Source: Pseudomonas tensinigenes
Lineage (GTDB): Bacteria; Pseudomonadota; Gammaproteobacteria; Pseudomonadales; Pseudomonadaceae
Assembly (NCBI RefSeq): GCF_014268445.2
Contig: NZ_CP077089.1
Span: forward strand, 4,085,501-4,149,500
Reading direction: 5' to 3'
DNA: 64,000 nucleotides
Positions 8,061-18,803 of the stretch are shown here, piece after piece. The position numbers and the translations under genes were made by a program. The notes under the pieces were generated by a model. It saw only the letters and a list, made by a program, of their open reading frames with translations. It was not told where the DNA came from and did not search any database. Numbering within the stretch: position 1 is the stretch's first letter; each line of letters opens with the position of its first letter.

Positions 8061-9077
8061 TTAGCTCCCCGCGCCACCATGCGCCTCTTCAAAAAAGTAA
8101 TCCTTCCAGCTGTCAGCCTTGTTCTTCAGTACGCCCAGCTCCTGCAACTTCTCGGCGTAGATAAAGGTGCGCTGCGGCACCACGGTGAAATCGATTTCCG
8201 GGTCCTTGACGATTTGCTCAACCAGGGCCAGCGGCAACTTCGACTGTTCGACACGAATGTACGCCTGAGCCGCCGCCGGTTTGTCGGCCTTGATGATCTT
8301 CTCGGCCTCGGCCAGCGCGTCGTAGAACGCCTTGTAGGTTTTCGGGTTTTCGTCGTGGAATTTTTCCGTGGTGTAGAGCACGTTGAACGTCGCCTGGCCG
8401 CCGAGCACGTCATAAGAGCTCAGCACTTTGTGCACGTTGGGATTCTGCAACGCCTGATACTGGAACGGCGGGCTGGAGAAGTGCGAGTTGATTTCCGAGC
8501 CGCCGGCAATCAGCGCCGCCGTCGCATCGGGGTGCGGCAGGCTGACCGAGATGTCGTCGAATTTCTTGTACTGTGCATCACCGAATTCCTTGGCGGTTTC
8601 GATCTGCAAGGTGCGCGACTGGAAGCCTACGCCGGCGGCAGGCACGGCAATCCGGTCCTTGTCGGTGAAGTCCTTGAGGGTCTTGATGTTCGGATTGTTG
8701 GTCAACAAATAGTTGGGCATCGAACCCAGCGCGGCAATGGCTTTGACGTTCTGTTTGCCTTTGGTGCGATCCCACACGGTGAGCATCGGCGGGACACCAG
8801 CAGACACCACGTCGAGCGAGCCGGTGAGCAACGCTTCGTTCATCGCCGTGGCACCGGAGATGCTGTTCCAGTCGACCTTGATGTCGAGGCCCTGCGCCTT
8901 ACCGTGTTTTTCGATGAGGTTCTGATCGCGTACCACATCGAGAATCAGATAACCGATACCGAATTGCTGGGCGATGCTGATCTTGCCTTCGGCCTGAGCG
9001 CCGGTGCTGAACAACGCACTCGCCGCCAGAGAAGTGGCCAGCAGAGTCAGTGCAGAACGTTTGAACGGTGTGGCCAT
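8061..9077 (-). CDS. ABC transporter periplasmic substrate-binding protein, NitT/TauT (SsuA-like) family
   Basis: This 338-residue secreted binding protein has a signal peptide ending ALFSTGAQA and continues GKISIAQQFGIGYLILDVVRDQ, typical of the nitrate/taurine/aliphatic-sulfonate group. Further family features are the ISGATAMNEALLTGSLDVVSAG segment and the HPDATAALIAGGSEINSHF segment. It should capture a small anionic or sulfonated compound in the periplasm, but the ligand is not predictable. No ATPase or permease gene lies beside it, so it is an orphan that must share a transporter encoded elsewhere. The region upstream is strongly AT-rich, as is common for sulfur-starvation promoters. Confidence 0.87.
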   Translation of the reverse strand: MATPFKRSALTLLATSLAASALFSTGAQAEGKISIAQQFGIGYLILDVVRDQNLIEKHGKAQGLDIKVDWNSISGATAMNEALLTGSLDVVSAGVPPMLTVWDRTKGKQNVKAIAALGSMPNYLLTNNPNIKTLKDFTDKDRIAVPAAGVGFQSRTLQIETAKEFGDAQYKKFDDISVSLPHPDATAALIAGGSEINSHFSSPPFQYQALQNPNVHKVLSSYDVLGGQATFNVLYTTEKFHDENPKTYKAFYDALAEAEKIIKADKPAAAQAYIRVEQSKLPLALVEQIVKDPEIDFTVVPQRTFIYAEKLQELGVLKNKADSWKDYFFEEAHGGAGS

Positions 9078-9495
9078 GACAACCTCGCAGCATGGGGTGG
9101 TTTGCTGAAAGGCCTGACTTTATAGATATAAAAAACAGAAATTAAATATCTTTATCGCATATCGATAGCACGGGTTGTTGAGCGGAATGAGGATGAGAGC
9201 TTTTGATTCCGGGTTCCGATAACAAGATCAAAAGATCGCAGCGTGCCGCAGCTCCTACATTGGAATTCGGTGGCGGCTCGAAGGGTTAAACAGCCTGAAA
9301 CAATAAATCTACCAGCCTCGATATCGTCGATTGCCGTGTGACCCGAGGGCCGGTCAGGGCTGCAGACGCGCCATCACCTTCGAAAGCCCGCGCACCAACG
9401 CATCAGTTGAGCGTTTAAAAGGGCGATCAGACAGCCCACCCTTGGTATCATCGCGCACACTTTTATGACGATTTAATGGCTGGAAGGTCTTTTTT
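9078..9495. other. Intergenic region with AT-rich promoter DNA and a half REP element
   Basis: The first 100 bases are AT-rich promoter DNA for the minus-strand binding protein. A single arm of the second REP family (AAAAGATCGCAGC...GCAGCTCCTACA) lies at about 9230-9259 without its partner. The remainder up to the GTG start of the next gene shows no open frame that looks coding. A possible -10 (TATCAT) lies near 9448. Confidence 0.55.
9230..9259. repeat. Single arm of REP family 2
   Basis: The sequence begins AAAAGATCGCAGC and ends GCAGCTCCTACA, matching both arms of the inverted pair at 29075-29151. Here only one arm is present, so it is a solo or decayed copy. Confidence 0.7.
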
Positions 9496-11706
9496 GTGAG
9501 CGCTCTTTTTAACCGGTTGCGGCAGCCACATGCCCGCCTCTTTTCGTTGATCTTTCTCGTGCTGATTGTGCCGGTGTGCCTGCGTGCGGCACTGGGCTGG
9601 TCGGCACCGCTGGGTTATTTGTCGGACCTGGCCATTGGCAGTCTGTTGGTGGTATTGCTGCATCGCCGGGCGTGGTGGCTGGCCTTGCCGGTATTGCTGT
9701 TCTGGGGTTTGCTGGCGGTGGCGACCGCTGAACTGGTCAGCGCTGTCGGGCGTCTGCCGACGCCTTCCGACATTCATTACCTGATCGATCCGCAGTTCGT
9801 GGAAAATTCCACGGGTGGCGGGCTGGCGCATCCGGCGCTGGGCATCACTTTGCTGCTGGCTCTGGTGTTGTGGCTGCTGGCCCAATTTGCTGGCCGTGGC
9901 ATGCAGCGTCCGCCCCTGCCCCGCGCTGTCTGGGGTGCGCCGCTGGTACTGTTCGCCGCGCACTGGGGCGCGCAGAACCTGTGGCCGAGCGAGGCCGATC
10001 CATGGCGCCAGTACAACCTGCCGCACCAGTTGCTGGCCACTGAAGTTGCTGATCTGCAGATTCGGGGCGAGGAATGGCTGGACGGTGATATCGAAGAACC
10101 TGCGCCGGCCATGGCCGGGCTCACCGATGTCGACCTCAATGGGCAGAAACTGCTGGCCGCACCGGGGCAAGCGCGCAATGTGCTGGTCATCGCCCTGGAA
10201 GGCATTCCCGGCGCCTATATCCGCGCCAACCGCGAGGCCATCGGCAGCCATTATCAGGAAGACCTGATGCCCAACCTCAGCCGCTGGGCCGAGCGCGGCA
10301 TGAACACTCCGGATTACGTGCTGCACACGCACCAGACCATTCGCGGTCTGTACGCGATGCTTTGCGGCGATTACGACAAACTCAACAACGGCACGCCCAA
10401 AGGCGTGGAGATGCTCACCCTCAACGAGCGCAATCAGGCCTGCCTGCCGGCACAACTGCGTGAACACGGCTTCAGCACGCACTATCTGCAAGGTGCCGGG
10501 CTGCGCTTCATGGCCAAAGACAAGATCATGCCGCACATCGGTTTCGATGCGACTCATGGTCTGGAATGGTTTACCAACAGCAACTATCTGGAGTTCCCGT
10601 GGGGCAAGGATGACAAGGCGTTTTTCGAAGGCGCGCTGGACTATGTCGGCCAACTGAAAAAGCAGAAGCAGCCGTGGATGCTGACATTGCTGACCGTCGG
10701 CACGCATCAGCCCTACTCCGCGCCCGAGCAATACCTGGAGCGCTACGAAACGCCAAAACAGGCGGCCGTCGGTTATCTCGACGATGCGCTGGAGCAGTTC
10801 CTCAACGGCCTCGAACGCCAAGGCGTTCTGAAAGACACGCTGGTAGTGATCACCTCGGATGAATCCCACGGCATCGACGGCGTGCGACTGGCCTCGTCGT
10901 GGGGTTTCAATCTGACCCTGGCGCCGGAGCATGAACAACTGCCGCGCCTGAATGCCGGGGTTTACGGCCACGTCGATCTGAGCGCCTCGATCCTCGACTA
11001 TTTCGACTTGCCGGTACCCACCGCACTGAGCGGCCGCTCATTGTTTCGCGACTACGATACCGGTCGCGAAATCATGTCGTTCACCAACGGCAAGCTGCGC
11101 TATCACAACGGTCAAGGCATCTTCTCCGAATGCGACATGCCGCGCCGCTGCCGCTATTACGAGAGCGCCGGTTTCATCGCCGAAAGCGCCAAATACAAAG
11201 GCAACTACAGCGGCCACCCGGCCCGGCAAATTGCCGCCCGCGCCAACGCGCTGGACCTGTCGCTGCTGCGCACACCGCTCAATCATCGCTATCAGTTCGG
11301 CAGCACCAACGTCATCCCGCTGCAAGCGCAGATCAACGATGACTGGGCCGACAACCTGATCGGCGCGCAGTACCTGGAAATGCCCAAAGGCTCGCACACC
11401 CGCGTGCGCCTGACCGTGCGCTCGGTCGATCCGCAGCAGGCCGCGTACATTCAGCTCAAGGCCAAGGAGTTTGAACAGGACGTGCAGATCGGTTTGCCAC
11501 AGGAGATGGTCGCAACCGCCGACCAGCCACTGGAAATGAACTTCAGCTTCGACAACCCGCAAGAGCGCAAAGCGTTTTCTTTCCATTTGCTGGGTTATGG
11601 GCTGGGCGCGGTTGAGGTGACGGATTTCAGTGTAATTACGGAATTGCCAGGGCAGGAGGACACTTTGGATGAGTCTCCGCTGGTTGATGAAGAGCAAGCC
11701 AGCTGA
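9496..11706 (+). CDS. Sulfatase-fold phosphoglycerol/phosphoethanolamine transferase (LtaS/OpgB-like)
   Basis: This 736-residue inner-membrane enzyme has about four or five N-terminal membrane helices (residues 15-160) followed by a large periplasmic alkaline-phosphatase-fold domain. Metal and catalytic residues are visible: E235 in VIALEGIPG, the nucleophile T281 in HQTIRGLYAMLCG, and D455-E-S-H458 in VVITSDESHG. LtaS-type enzymes move phosphoglycerol or phosphoethanolamine from phospholipid to an acceptor. In Gram-negative bacteria the acceptor is usually periplasmic glucan or a lipid. The C-terminal 150 residues form an extra beta-rich domain. Translation starts with GTG behind GGAAGG. The precise donor and acceptor cannot be told from sequence. 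Confidence 0.87.
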   Translation: MSALFNRLRQPHARLFSLIFLVLIVPVCLRAALGWSAPLGYLSDLAIGSLLVVLLHRRAWWLALPVLLFWGLLAVATAELVSAVGRLPTPSDIHYLIDPQFVENSTGGGLAHPALGITLLLALVLWLLAQFAGRGMQRPPLPRAVWGAPLVLFAAHWGAQNLWPSEADPWRQYNLPHQLLATEVADLQIRGEEWLDGDIEEPAPAMAGLTDVDLNGQKLLAAPGQARNVLVIALEGIPGAYIRANREAIGSHYQEDLMPNLSRWAERGMNTPDYVLHTHQTIRGLYAMLCGDYDKLNNGTPKGVEMLTLNERNQACLPAQLREHGFSTHYLQGAGLRFMAKDKIMPHIGFDATHGLEWFTNSNYLEFPWGKDDKAFFEGALDYVGQLKKQKQPWMLTLLTVGTHQPYSAPEQYLERYETPKQAAVGYLDDALEQFLNGLERQGVLKDTLVVITSDESHGIDGVRLASSWGFNLTLAPEHEQLPRLNAGVYGHVDLSASILDYFDLPVPTALSGRSLFRDYDTGREIMSFTNGKLRYHNGQGIFSECDMPRRCRYYESAGFIAESAKYKGNYSGHPARQIAARANALDLSLLRTPLNHRYQFGSTNVIPLQAQINDDWADNLIGAQYLEMPKGSHTRVRLTVRSVDPQQAAYIQLKAKEFEQDVQIGLPQEMVATADQPLEMNFSFDNPQERKAFSFHLLGYGLGAVEVTDFSVITELPGQEDTLDESPLVDEEQAS

Positions 11707-11737
11707 GCAAATGTTTTCCTGAGCACTCTATATAAGA

Positions 11738-11764
11738 GCGGGGTGCCAAATGGCGGCACCCCGC
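11738..11764. terminator. GC-rich hairpin after the transferase gene
   Basis: GCGGGGTGCC and GGCACCCCGC form a perfect 10-bp stem with a 7-nt loop, 31 bp after the stop codon. It lacks a following T-run on the plus strand, so termination may be weak. It also lies just downstream of the convergent gene that ends at 11775. Confidence 0.6.
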
Positions 11765-11774
11765 AGGCTCCTAA

Positions 11775-12188
11775 CTAAGCTCTCGTAACATAAAACCCGC
11801 CAACCATTGTTATGCCGTCCCCAAGTACGAGATCAATAACTCCATGAATCGTATTGCGATCATCACTCAAAGTATAAGTCGCGAAACCATGGATGGAACG
11901 GTAAGAAACATTGCCAGACTTAATCCACCAAAAATCCAAATGATAGGGCAAGGGCAGCTCTATCTTATGAGGCCCATTACCCACTACAGATAGGGGAAAA
12001 CTCATCCACGCAGTGTTTTCGGAGTCAGCAACCGAGAGAATGTGACAAACGTCCGATAAGACCTCAAAATCCACATCGGCGGTCGCATAAATCAGCCCAT
12101 TACTTACCTCCGCATAAATAAACCCTCCAGCATTTCCTTTAGTTTCCAACAACGACTTCATACGTGCCTCAATCTGATTACGGTCCAT
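11775..12188 (-). CDS. Orphan 137-residue protein in AT-rich DNA
   Basis: No family was recognised. The protein is soluble, with no signal peptide or membrane segment, and beta-rich (GGFIYAEVSNGLIYATADVDF, in part, and HGVIDLVLGDGITMVGGFYV), containing the aromatic patch HLDFWWIKSG. Base and codon use are clearly more AT-rich than in either neighbour, and it points against both, which suggests recent acquisition. Small soluble orphan proteins of this kind are often immunity proteins or phage-derived genes, but nothing here shows that. The ATG has a weak GAGGA site 6 nt upstream (GAGGAGAATAT). Confidence 0.65.
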   Translation of the reverse strand: MDRNQIEARMKSLLETKGNAGGFIYAEVSNGLIYATADVDFEVLSDVCHILSVADSENTAWMSFPLSVVGNGPHKIELPLPYHLDFWWIKSGNVSYRSIHGFATYTLSDDRNTIHGVIDLVLGDGITMVGGFYVTRA

Positions 12189-12266
12189 ATATTCTCCTCA
12201 ACGCTCTCATAGTTAATTTTGTATTTGAAACACTGCTACGTTAGGCGCGCACGTTCTTTCTGATCT

Positions 12267-12290
12267 ACTGTCATAAATGACAGTTTTTTA
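12267..12290 (+). terminator. Palindrome with T-run upstream of katG
   Basis: ACTGTCAT-AA-ATGACAGT is a perfect 8-bp hairpin followed directly by six T on the plus strand. It reads as a rho-independent terminator, yet no plus-strand gene ends just before it. It may stop read-through from the transferase gene into katG, or act as an operator for the AT-rich gene or katG. Confidence 0.55.
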
Positions 12291-12379
12291 TATCAATAAG
12301 AAATAAAAACCCCGCCAGATAACATTTAGTTAACACGCGAAAGACTTTGCCTATCAGCCTCCAATAGTCGGCCTATTAG

Positions 12380-14731
<2,352 letters not shown>

Positions 14732-14743
14732 TTTTCGGTAGAT

Positions 14744-14776
14744 AAAAACGCCGCATTTTTTAATGCGGCGTTTTTT
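14744..14776. terminator. Rho-independent terminator of katG
   Basis: AAAAACGCCGCATT-TTTT-AATGCGGCGTTTTT forms a 14-bp stem with a T-run, 12 bp after the katG stop codon. The A-run on the other side makes it usable in both directions. Confidence 0.95.
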
Positions 14777-14816
14777 GTGTGTACGGCTTGGGTTTTGTGG
14801 TGATGCGTGAATCCTA

Positions 14817-14978
14817 CCCCCTCACCCCAGCCCTCTCCCCCAGGGGGGCGAGGGGGAAAGGGAGCCGATCTTCGTGTTGTTCAAAACCTGAGTTCGACTC
14901 CGGACTTTCAGGTCGGCGTATAGCGCAAAGACACCTCGGTCAGTCCCCTCTCCCACTGGGAGAGGGCTAGGGTGAGGG
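14817..14978. repeat. Long intergenic repeat with CCCTCACCC ends, single unit
   Basis: The element starts CCCCTCACCCCAGCCCTCTCC, in part, and ends with the inverted form GGGAGAGGGCTAGGGTGAGGG. Between the ends lies a core containing GAGTTCGACTC. The same ends and core recur at 33912-34278 and 49064-49447. It lies between the convergent katG and pepN genes. It is not a tRNA, although the core resembles a T-loop. Confidence 0.85.
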
Positions 14979-15014
14979 CCGATCCGCAGCTGGAACACCG
15001 ACTCCAACACACCA

Positions 15015-17672
15015 TCAAGCCAGACTTTTGCTCACCACCTCATACACATCACTCGACAACTGCCCCGATGCCCGAATCCGCTCCAGCTCGCCCTTCATCA
15101 AGGCCTGACGCGCATCGTCATATTTGCGCCAGCGAGTCAGCGGCGCCAACTGCCGCGATGCGATCTGCGGGTTAAAGCCGTTCAGCTCGATCACCAGATC
15201 CGCGAGGAAACGATAGCCGGAGCCATCCGCCGCGTGGAAGTTGATCAGGTTCTGCCCGGCAAATGCACCTACTAGCGCACGCACCTTGTTCGGGTTCTTG
15301 ATGTTGAACGCCGGGTGCTGCATCAACGCTTTCACCCGCTCCAGACCGCCGGGCAAGGTGCTGCCGGCCTGCACGCTGAACCACTGATCCATGACCAGCG
15401 GGTTATCCTTGAAGTGCTCGGCAAAACTCGCCAGCGCCAGTGCTTTCTGCTCTTCGAACGGTGAGTTGACCAACACCGCCAGCGCAGTCAGGCGCTCGGT
15501 CATGTTGTCGGCGTTTTCAAACTGCTCCAGCGCCGCCGCCAATACTTCCGGCTTACCACTAAGCATCAGATAAGACAGCGCAATGTTCTGCAGCGCGCGA
15601 CGAGCAAAGTGCTCGGCCTCGGCCACATACAGGGTCTTTTTCGACAGGTCACGGTTGGCCTGATAACGCAGCCACAGCGCCTCGAACAAGCCTTCGGCCA
15701 ATTGCTTGCGCGCGAACTCGCGAGCGATATGGATCGCATCGACATCCGCCACTTCGCTGATTTCAGTGAGGTACGCCTCACCCGGCAGCGAGAGCATTTC
15801 CGCGACCATGGCCTGATCCAGCGATTCGTCCGACAGCACCGTGCGCAACGCCGAAACCAGACGCGGATCAAGCTTCAGGCTCTCGCCCTTCTGCTGCTGA
15901 CCAATCAGCTCTTGCAGCACTTGCACCGACAGTTGTTGACCGGCATCCCAGCGGTTGAAGCCATCGCTGTCGTGCTGCATCAGGAACATCAATTGATCGC
16001 GGTTGTACGGGAAGCTCAGTTTCACCGGCGCCGAGAAGCCGCGCAGCAGCGATGGCAGCGGTTGCTCAGCGATGTCGACGAAGGTGAAGGTCTGCTCGGC
16101 TTCGGTGACCGAGATCACGCGGGTGGTGCCTTGCGCCGACGCTTCACCGCTCAGACGCAGGGCAATCTCGTTGCCCTGGCTGTCCAGCAGGCCGAGTTCG
16201 ACCGGAATCACGAACGGCAGTTTTTCTACTTTGTCCGGGGTTTCCGGGCAGCTCTGGCGGAAGGTCAGGCTGTAAGTTTTCGCGGCGGCGTCGTAAGACT
16301 CGCTCACCGCCAGACGCGGTGTGCCGGCCTGGCTGTACCAGCGCTTGAACTGGGTCAGGTCGACGCCGTTGGCATCTTCCATCGCCTTGATGAAGTCATC
16401 GCACGTCACGGCTTGGCCGTCGTGGCGCTCGAAGTACAGATCGCTGCCCTTACGGAAACCTTCAGCGCCGAGCAAGGTATGGATCATGCCGACCACTTCC
16501 GAACCCTTTTCGTACACGGTCAGGGTGTAGAAGTTGGAGATCTCGATGAAGCTGTCCGGGCGCACGGCGTGAGCCATCGGGCCGGCATCTTCGGCGAACT
16601 GATGGGTACGCAGATAAGCCACGTCCTGAATGCGCTTGACCGTGGCCGAGTTCATGTCGGCGGAGAAGCCGGAATCACGGAATACGGTGAAGCCTTCTTT
16701 CAGCGACAGCTGGAACCAGTCGCGGCAGGTCACGCGGTTGCCCGACCAGTTGTGGAAATATTCGTGGGCGACGATTGCTTCAACGCGCTGGTGTGCAGCG
16801 TCGGTGGCGGTTTCGGCGCGAGCGAGTACGGCGCTGGAGTTGAAGATGTTGAGGCCTTTGTTCTCCATCGCGCCCATGTTGAAGTCGTTGACCGCGACGA
16901 TCATGAAGATGTCCAGATCGTACTCGCGACCGTAGACCTCTTCGTCCCAGCGCATCGACTTCTTCAGGCTGGTCATCGCGTGCTGGCACTTGTCGATGTT
17001 TTCCGGCTCGACGTAGATGCGCAGCGCAACATCGCGGTCGGTCATGGTGGTGAAGCTGTCTTCAACGCACCACAAATCACCGGCCACCAGCGCGAACAGG
17101 TACGCCGGTTTCATGAACGGGTCTTCCCAGGTTGCCCAGTGCCGGCCGTCTTCGCCCGGGCCCGAGGCAATCGGGTTGCCGTTGGAGAGCAGCACCGGGT
17201 AACTGTGCTGTTCGGCGACCACGGTGGTGGTGAACTTGCTCATCACATCCGGACGGTCGAGGTAATAGGTGATCTTGCGGAAACCTTCGGCCTCGCACTG
17301 GGTACAGAACATCGTGCCGGACTTGTACAGGCCTTCCAGCGCGGTGTTGGTTTCCGGGTGGATCTTGACGCTGGTGTCGACCGTGAAGGTTTCGGCTGTC
17401 GGCTGCAGGGTCAGATGGTTTTCAGACAATTGATAGTCAGCAGCGCCAAGCTCTTTATCGGCCAGCGTCACCGAGAGCAATTCCAGCTGCTGGCCGTCGA
17501 GCACCAACGGCGGCAAGCCCGGGCCACGTGCCGGGTTGCGGCGCATGACCAACTGCGCGTGCACCAGGCTGTGATCCTCGAACAACTCGAAGGTCAGGTG
17601 TGTTTCGTCGATCAGGTACTCGGGCGCCTGATAGTCCTTCAGGTAAATCATCTTCGGTTGTTCGGTGCGCAT
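15015..17672 (-). CDS. pepN: Aminopeptidase N
   Basis: This 885-residue M1-family zinc metallopeptidase removes N-terminal residues from peptides in the cytoplasm. The substrate-anchoring motif GAMENKGLNIF and the zinc motif HEYFHNWSGNRVTCRDW with the downstream glutamate in LSLKEG lie around residues 265-330. The C-terminal helical domain (about 550-885) is complete. It is the last gene of a minus-strand operon, 10 bp after the DUF2797 gene, with an AAGGA site before the ATG. In the other direction it faces katG across a repeat element. Confidence 0.97.
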   Translation of the reverse strand: MRTEQPKMIYLKDYQAPEYLIDETHLTFELFEDHSLVHAQLVMRRNPARGPGLPPLVLDGQQLELLSVTLADKELGAADYQLSENHLTLQPTAETFTVDTSVKIHPETNTALEGLYKSGTMFCTQCEAEGFRKITYYLDRPDVMSKFTTTVVAEQHSYPVLLSNGNPIASGPGEDGRHWATWEDPFMKPAYLFALVAGDLWCVEDSFTTMTDRDVALRIYVEPENIDKCQHAMTSLKKSMRWDEEVYGREYDLDIFMIVAVNDFNMGAMENKGLNIFNSSAVLARAETATDAAHQRVEAIVAHEYFHNWSGNRVTCRDWFQLSLKEGFTVFRDSGFSADMNSATVKRIQDVAYLRTHQFAEDAGPMAHAVRPDSFIEISNFYTLTVYEKGSEVVGMIHTLLGAEGFRKGSDLYFERHDGQAVTCDDFIKAMEDANGVDLTQFKRWYSQAGTPRLAVSESYDAAAKTYSLTFRQSCPETPDKVEKLPFVIPVELGLLDSQGNEIALRLSGEASAQGTTRVISVTEAEQTFTFVDIAEQPLPSLLRGFSAPVKLSFPYNRDQLMFLMQHDSDGFNRWDAGQQLSVQVLQELIGQQQKGESLKLDPRLVSALRTVLSDESLDQAMVAEMLSLPGEAYLTEISEVADVDAIHIAREFARKQLAEGLFEALWLRYQANRDLSKKTLYVAEAEHFARRALQNIALSYLMLSGKPEVLAAALEQFENADNMTERLTALAVLVNSPFEEQKALALASFAEHFKDNPLVMDQWFSVQAGSTLPGGLERVKALMQHPAFNIKNPNKVRALVGAFAGQNLINFHAADGSGYRFLADLVIELNGFNPQIASRQLAPLTRWRKYDDARQALMKGELERIRASGQLSSDVYEVVSKSLA

Positions 17673-17682
17673 GCTGGAGTCC

Positions 17683-18513
17683 TTATTGATGCACGGCGAG
17701 CTGATAGGCCGTGTACTTGCGAATATTGATCACGCCGGTATCGAAGATCAGGTACTGGCCTTTGATGCCCAACAACGTGCCTTCGGCAATCGGGTTCTTG
17801 TCCAGGTTGAAGCTGACGATTTTCGCCGGGTATTGCTCGACCGGATAGCGGATTTCGAGAGGTTCTACATCGGCAATCGTCTGAATAGCTTGTAGGCCGA
17901 ATCGCTCTTGCAGGCCTTGCAGACCTTCGGCGCAACTGTCGAACAGCTGATCGCGCACCTGCGCCAGATCGACCGCCGCCGCATCGCCTTTGAGTAGCGC
18001 GCGCCAGTTGGTTTTGTCAGCCACTTGACTGCGGAACAGATCTTCAACGAAACCGGACTGCTGCCGTGTGGCAACGCGCATGATCGGCAACGCCTGACAC
18101 GCACCCTGATCAATCCAGCGAGTCGGCAGCTGCGTAGCACGAGTGATGCCAACCTTGATCCCCGACGAATTGGACAGGTAAACCACGTGGTCGGTCATGC
18201 AGAATTTCTCGCCCCACTCAGGCTCGCGGCAGGTACCGGCCTCATAGTGGCAGCGCTCCGGGCTCATGATGCACAGGTCGCACTGCGCCAGTTTGGTCAT
18301 GCACGGGTAGCAATAGCCCTGACTGAAACTGGTTTTGGTCTTGCGCCCGCAATGGGTGCAGTGGATCGCCCCCAGGTACTCCAGACGCACCGTGGTGCCG
18401 ATCAACGGGTTGACCGGCACCTCGACGTCATCCAGACGAAACGCGTATTGCACGTTCGGCCCGTCCAGGCGCGCCGACATTTTGCTGATTGCACCGCGGC
18501 CAATCTCGATCAA
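17683..18513 (-). CDS. DUF2797-family protein
   Basis: This protein of about 276 residues carries cysteine clusters CTHCGRKT, GYCYPC and CDLCIMSPERCHYEAGTC, which look like two zinc sites. These are followed by VVYLSNSSGIKVGITR and QLPTRWIDQGA, a GIY-YIG-like segment. I recognise the overall pattern as DUF2797, whose biochemical role is not established. No ATG fits the family N-terminus. The best start is a TTG overlapping the yeaC stop codon (CATTGATC), giving L/M-IEIGRGAISKMSARL. The next ATG would remove the first 11 residues. It lies inside the nadK-pepN operon. Confidence 0.85.
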   Translation of the reverse strand: MIEIGRGAISKMSARLDGPNVQYAFRLDDVEVPVNPLIGTTVRLEYLGAIHCTHCGRKTKTSFSQGYCYPCMTKLAQCDLCIMSPERCHYEAGTCREPEWGEKFCMTDHVVYLSNSSGIKVGITRATQLPTRWIDQGACQALPIMRVATRQQSGFVEDLFRSQVADKTNWRALLKGDAAAVDLAQVRDQLFDSCAEGLQGLQERFGLQAIQTIADVEPLEIRYPVEQYPAKIVSFNLDKNPIAEGTLLGIKGQYLIFDTGVINIRKYTAYQLAVHQ

Positions 18514-18770
18514 TGGATGGCATCCGACTTGAACAGGATGTTCGGCACTTCGATCGACTTCGACGCACATTCCTGCGGGCCCATGTAACCGGTGCGCTGG
18601 TCTTCAGGCAGGTTCTGGATTTCCCAGGCGATCATCGCCTGCAACGACAGCTCGCGCTGCTCAGCGGTGAGTTTGCCACCGTCCGACCACTTGCCGATTT
18701 CCACGGCCAGTTTCAGACTCTCGTAGATGTCCGGGGTAATGTTGTTGATCATGTCGTTAAAAGAGGACAT
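18510..18770 (-). CDS. yeaC: YeaC-family small protein (DUF1315)
   Basis: This 86-residue cytoplasmic protein begins MSSFNDMINNITPDIYESLK and contains IGKWSDGGKLT and MIAWEIQNLPEDQRTGYM, characteristic of the DUF1315/YeaC family of unknown function. It lies 33 bp after the rhomboid gene and overlaps the proposed DUF2797 start by 4 bp, so the three are probably co-translated. Confidence 0.88.
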   Translation of the reverse strand: MSSFNDMINNITPDIYESLKLAVEIGKWSDGGKLTAEQRELSLQAMIAWEIQNLPEDQRTGYMGPQECASKSIEVPNILFKSDAIH

Positions 18771-18803
18771 CAGGGTCTCCGTGCTCTTTATTCACTGAAA
18801 ATT

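Noticed and set aside
12363..12377. Possible OxyR site before katG
   Set aside because: ATAG and CTAT are only 5 bp apart instead of 7, and the second half of the site is missing.
14880..14925. tRNA T-loop-like GAGTTCGACTC
   Set aside because: It is part of the long intergenic repeat that recurs at 34 and 49 kb. No acceptor, D or anticodon stems can be drawn around it.
15609..17729. Very long open frame (about 706 codons) on the plus strand, opposite pepN
   Set aside because: It is exactly antisense to pepN, whose metallopeptidase motifs are intact. The frame stays open because GC-rich third positions make stops rare on the other strand. It has no recognisable domain.
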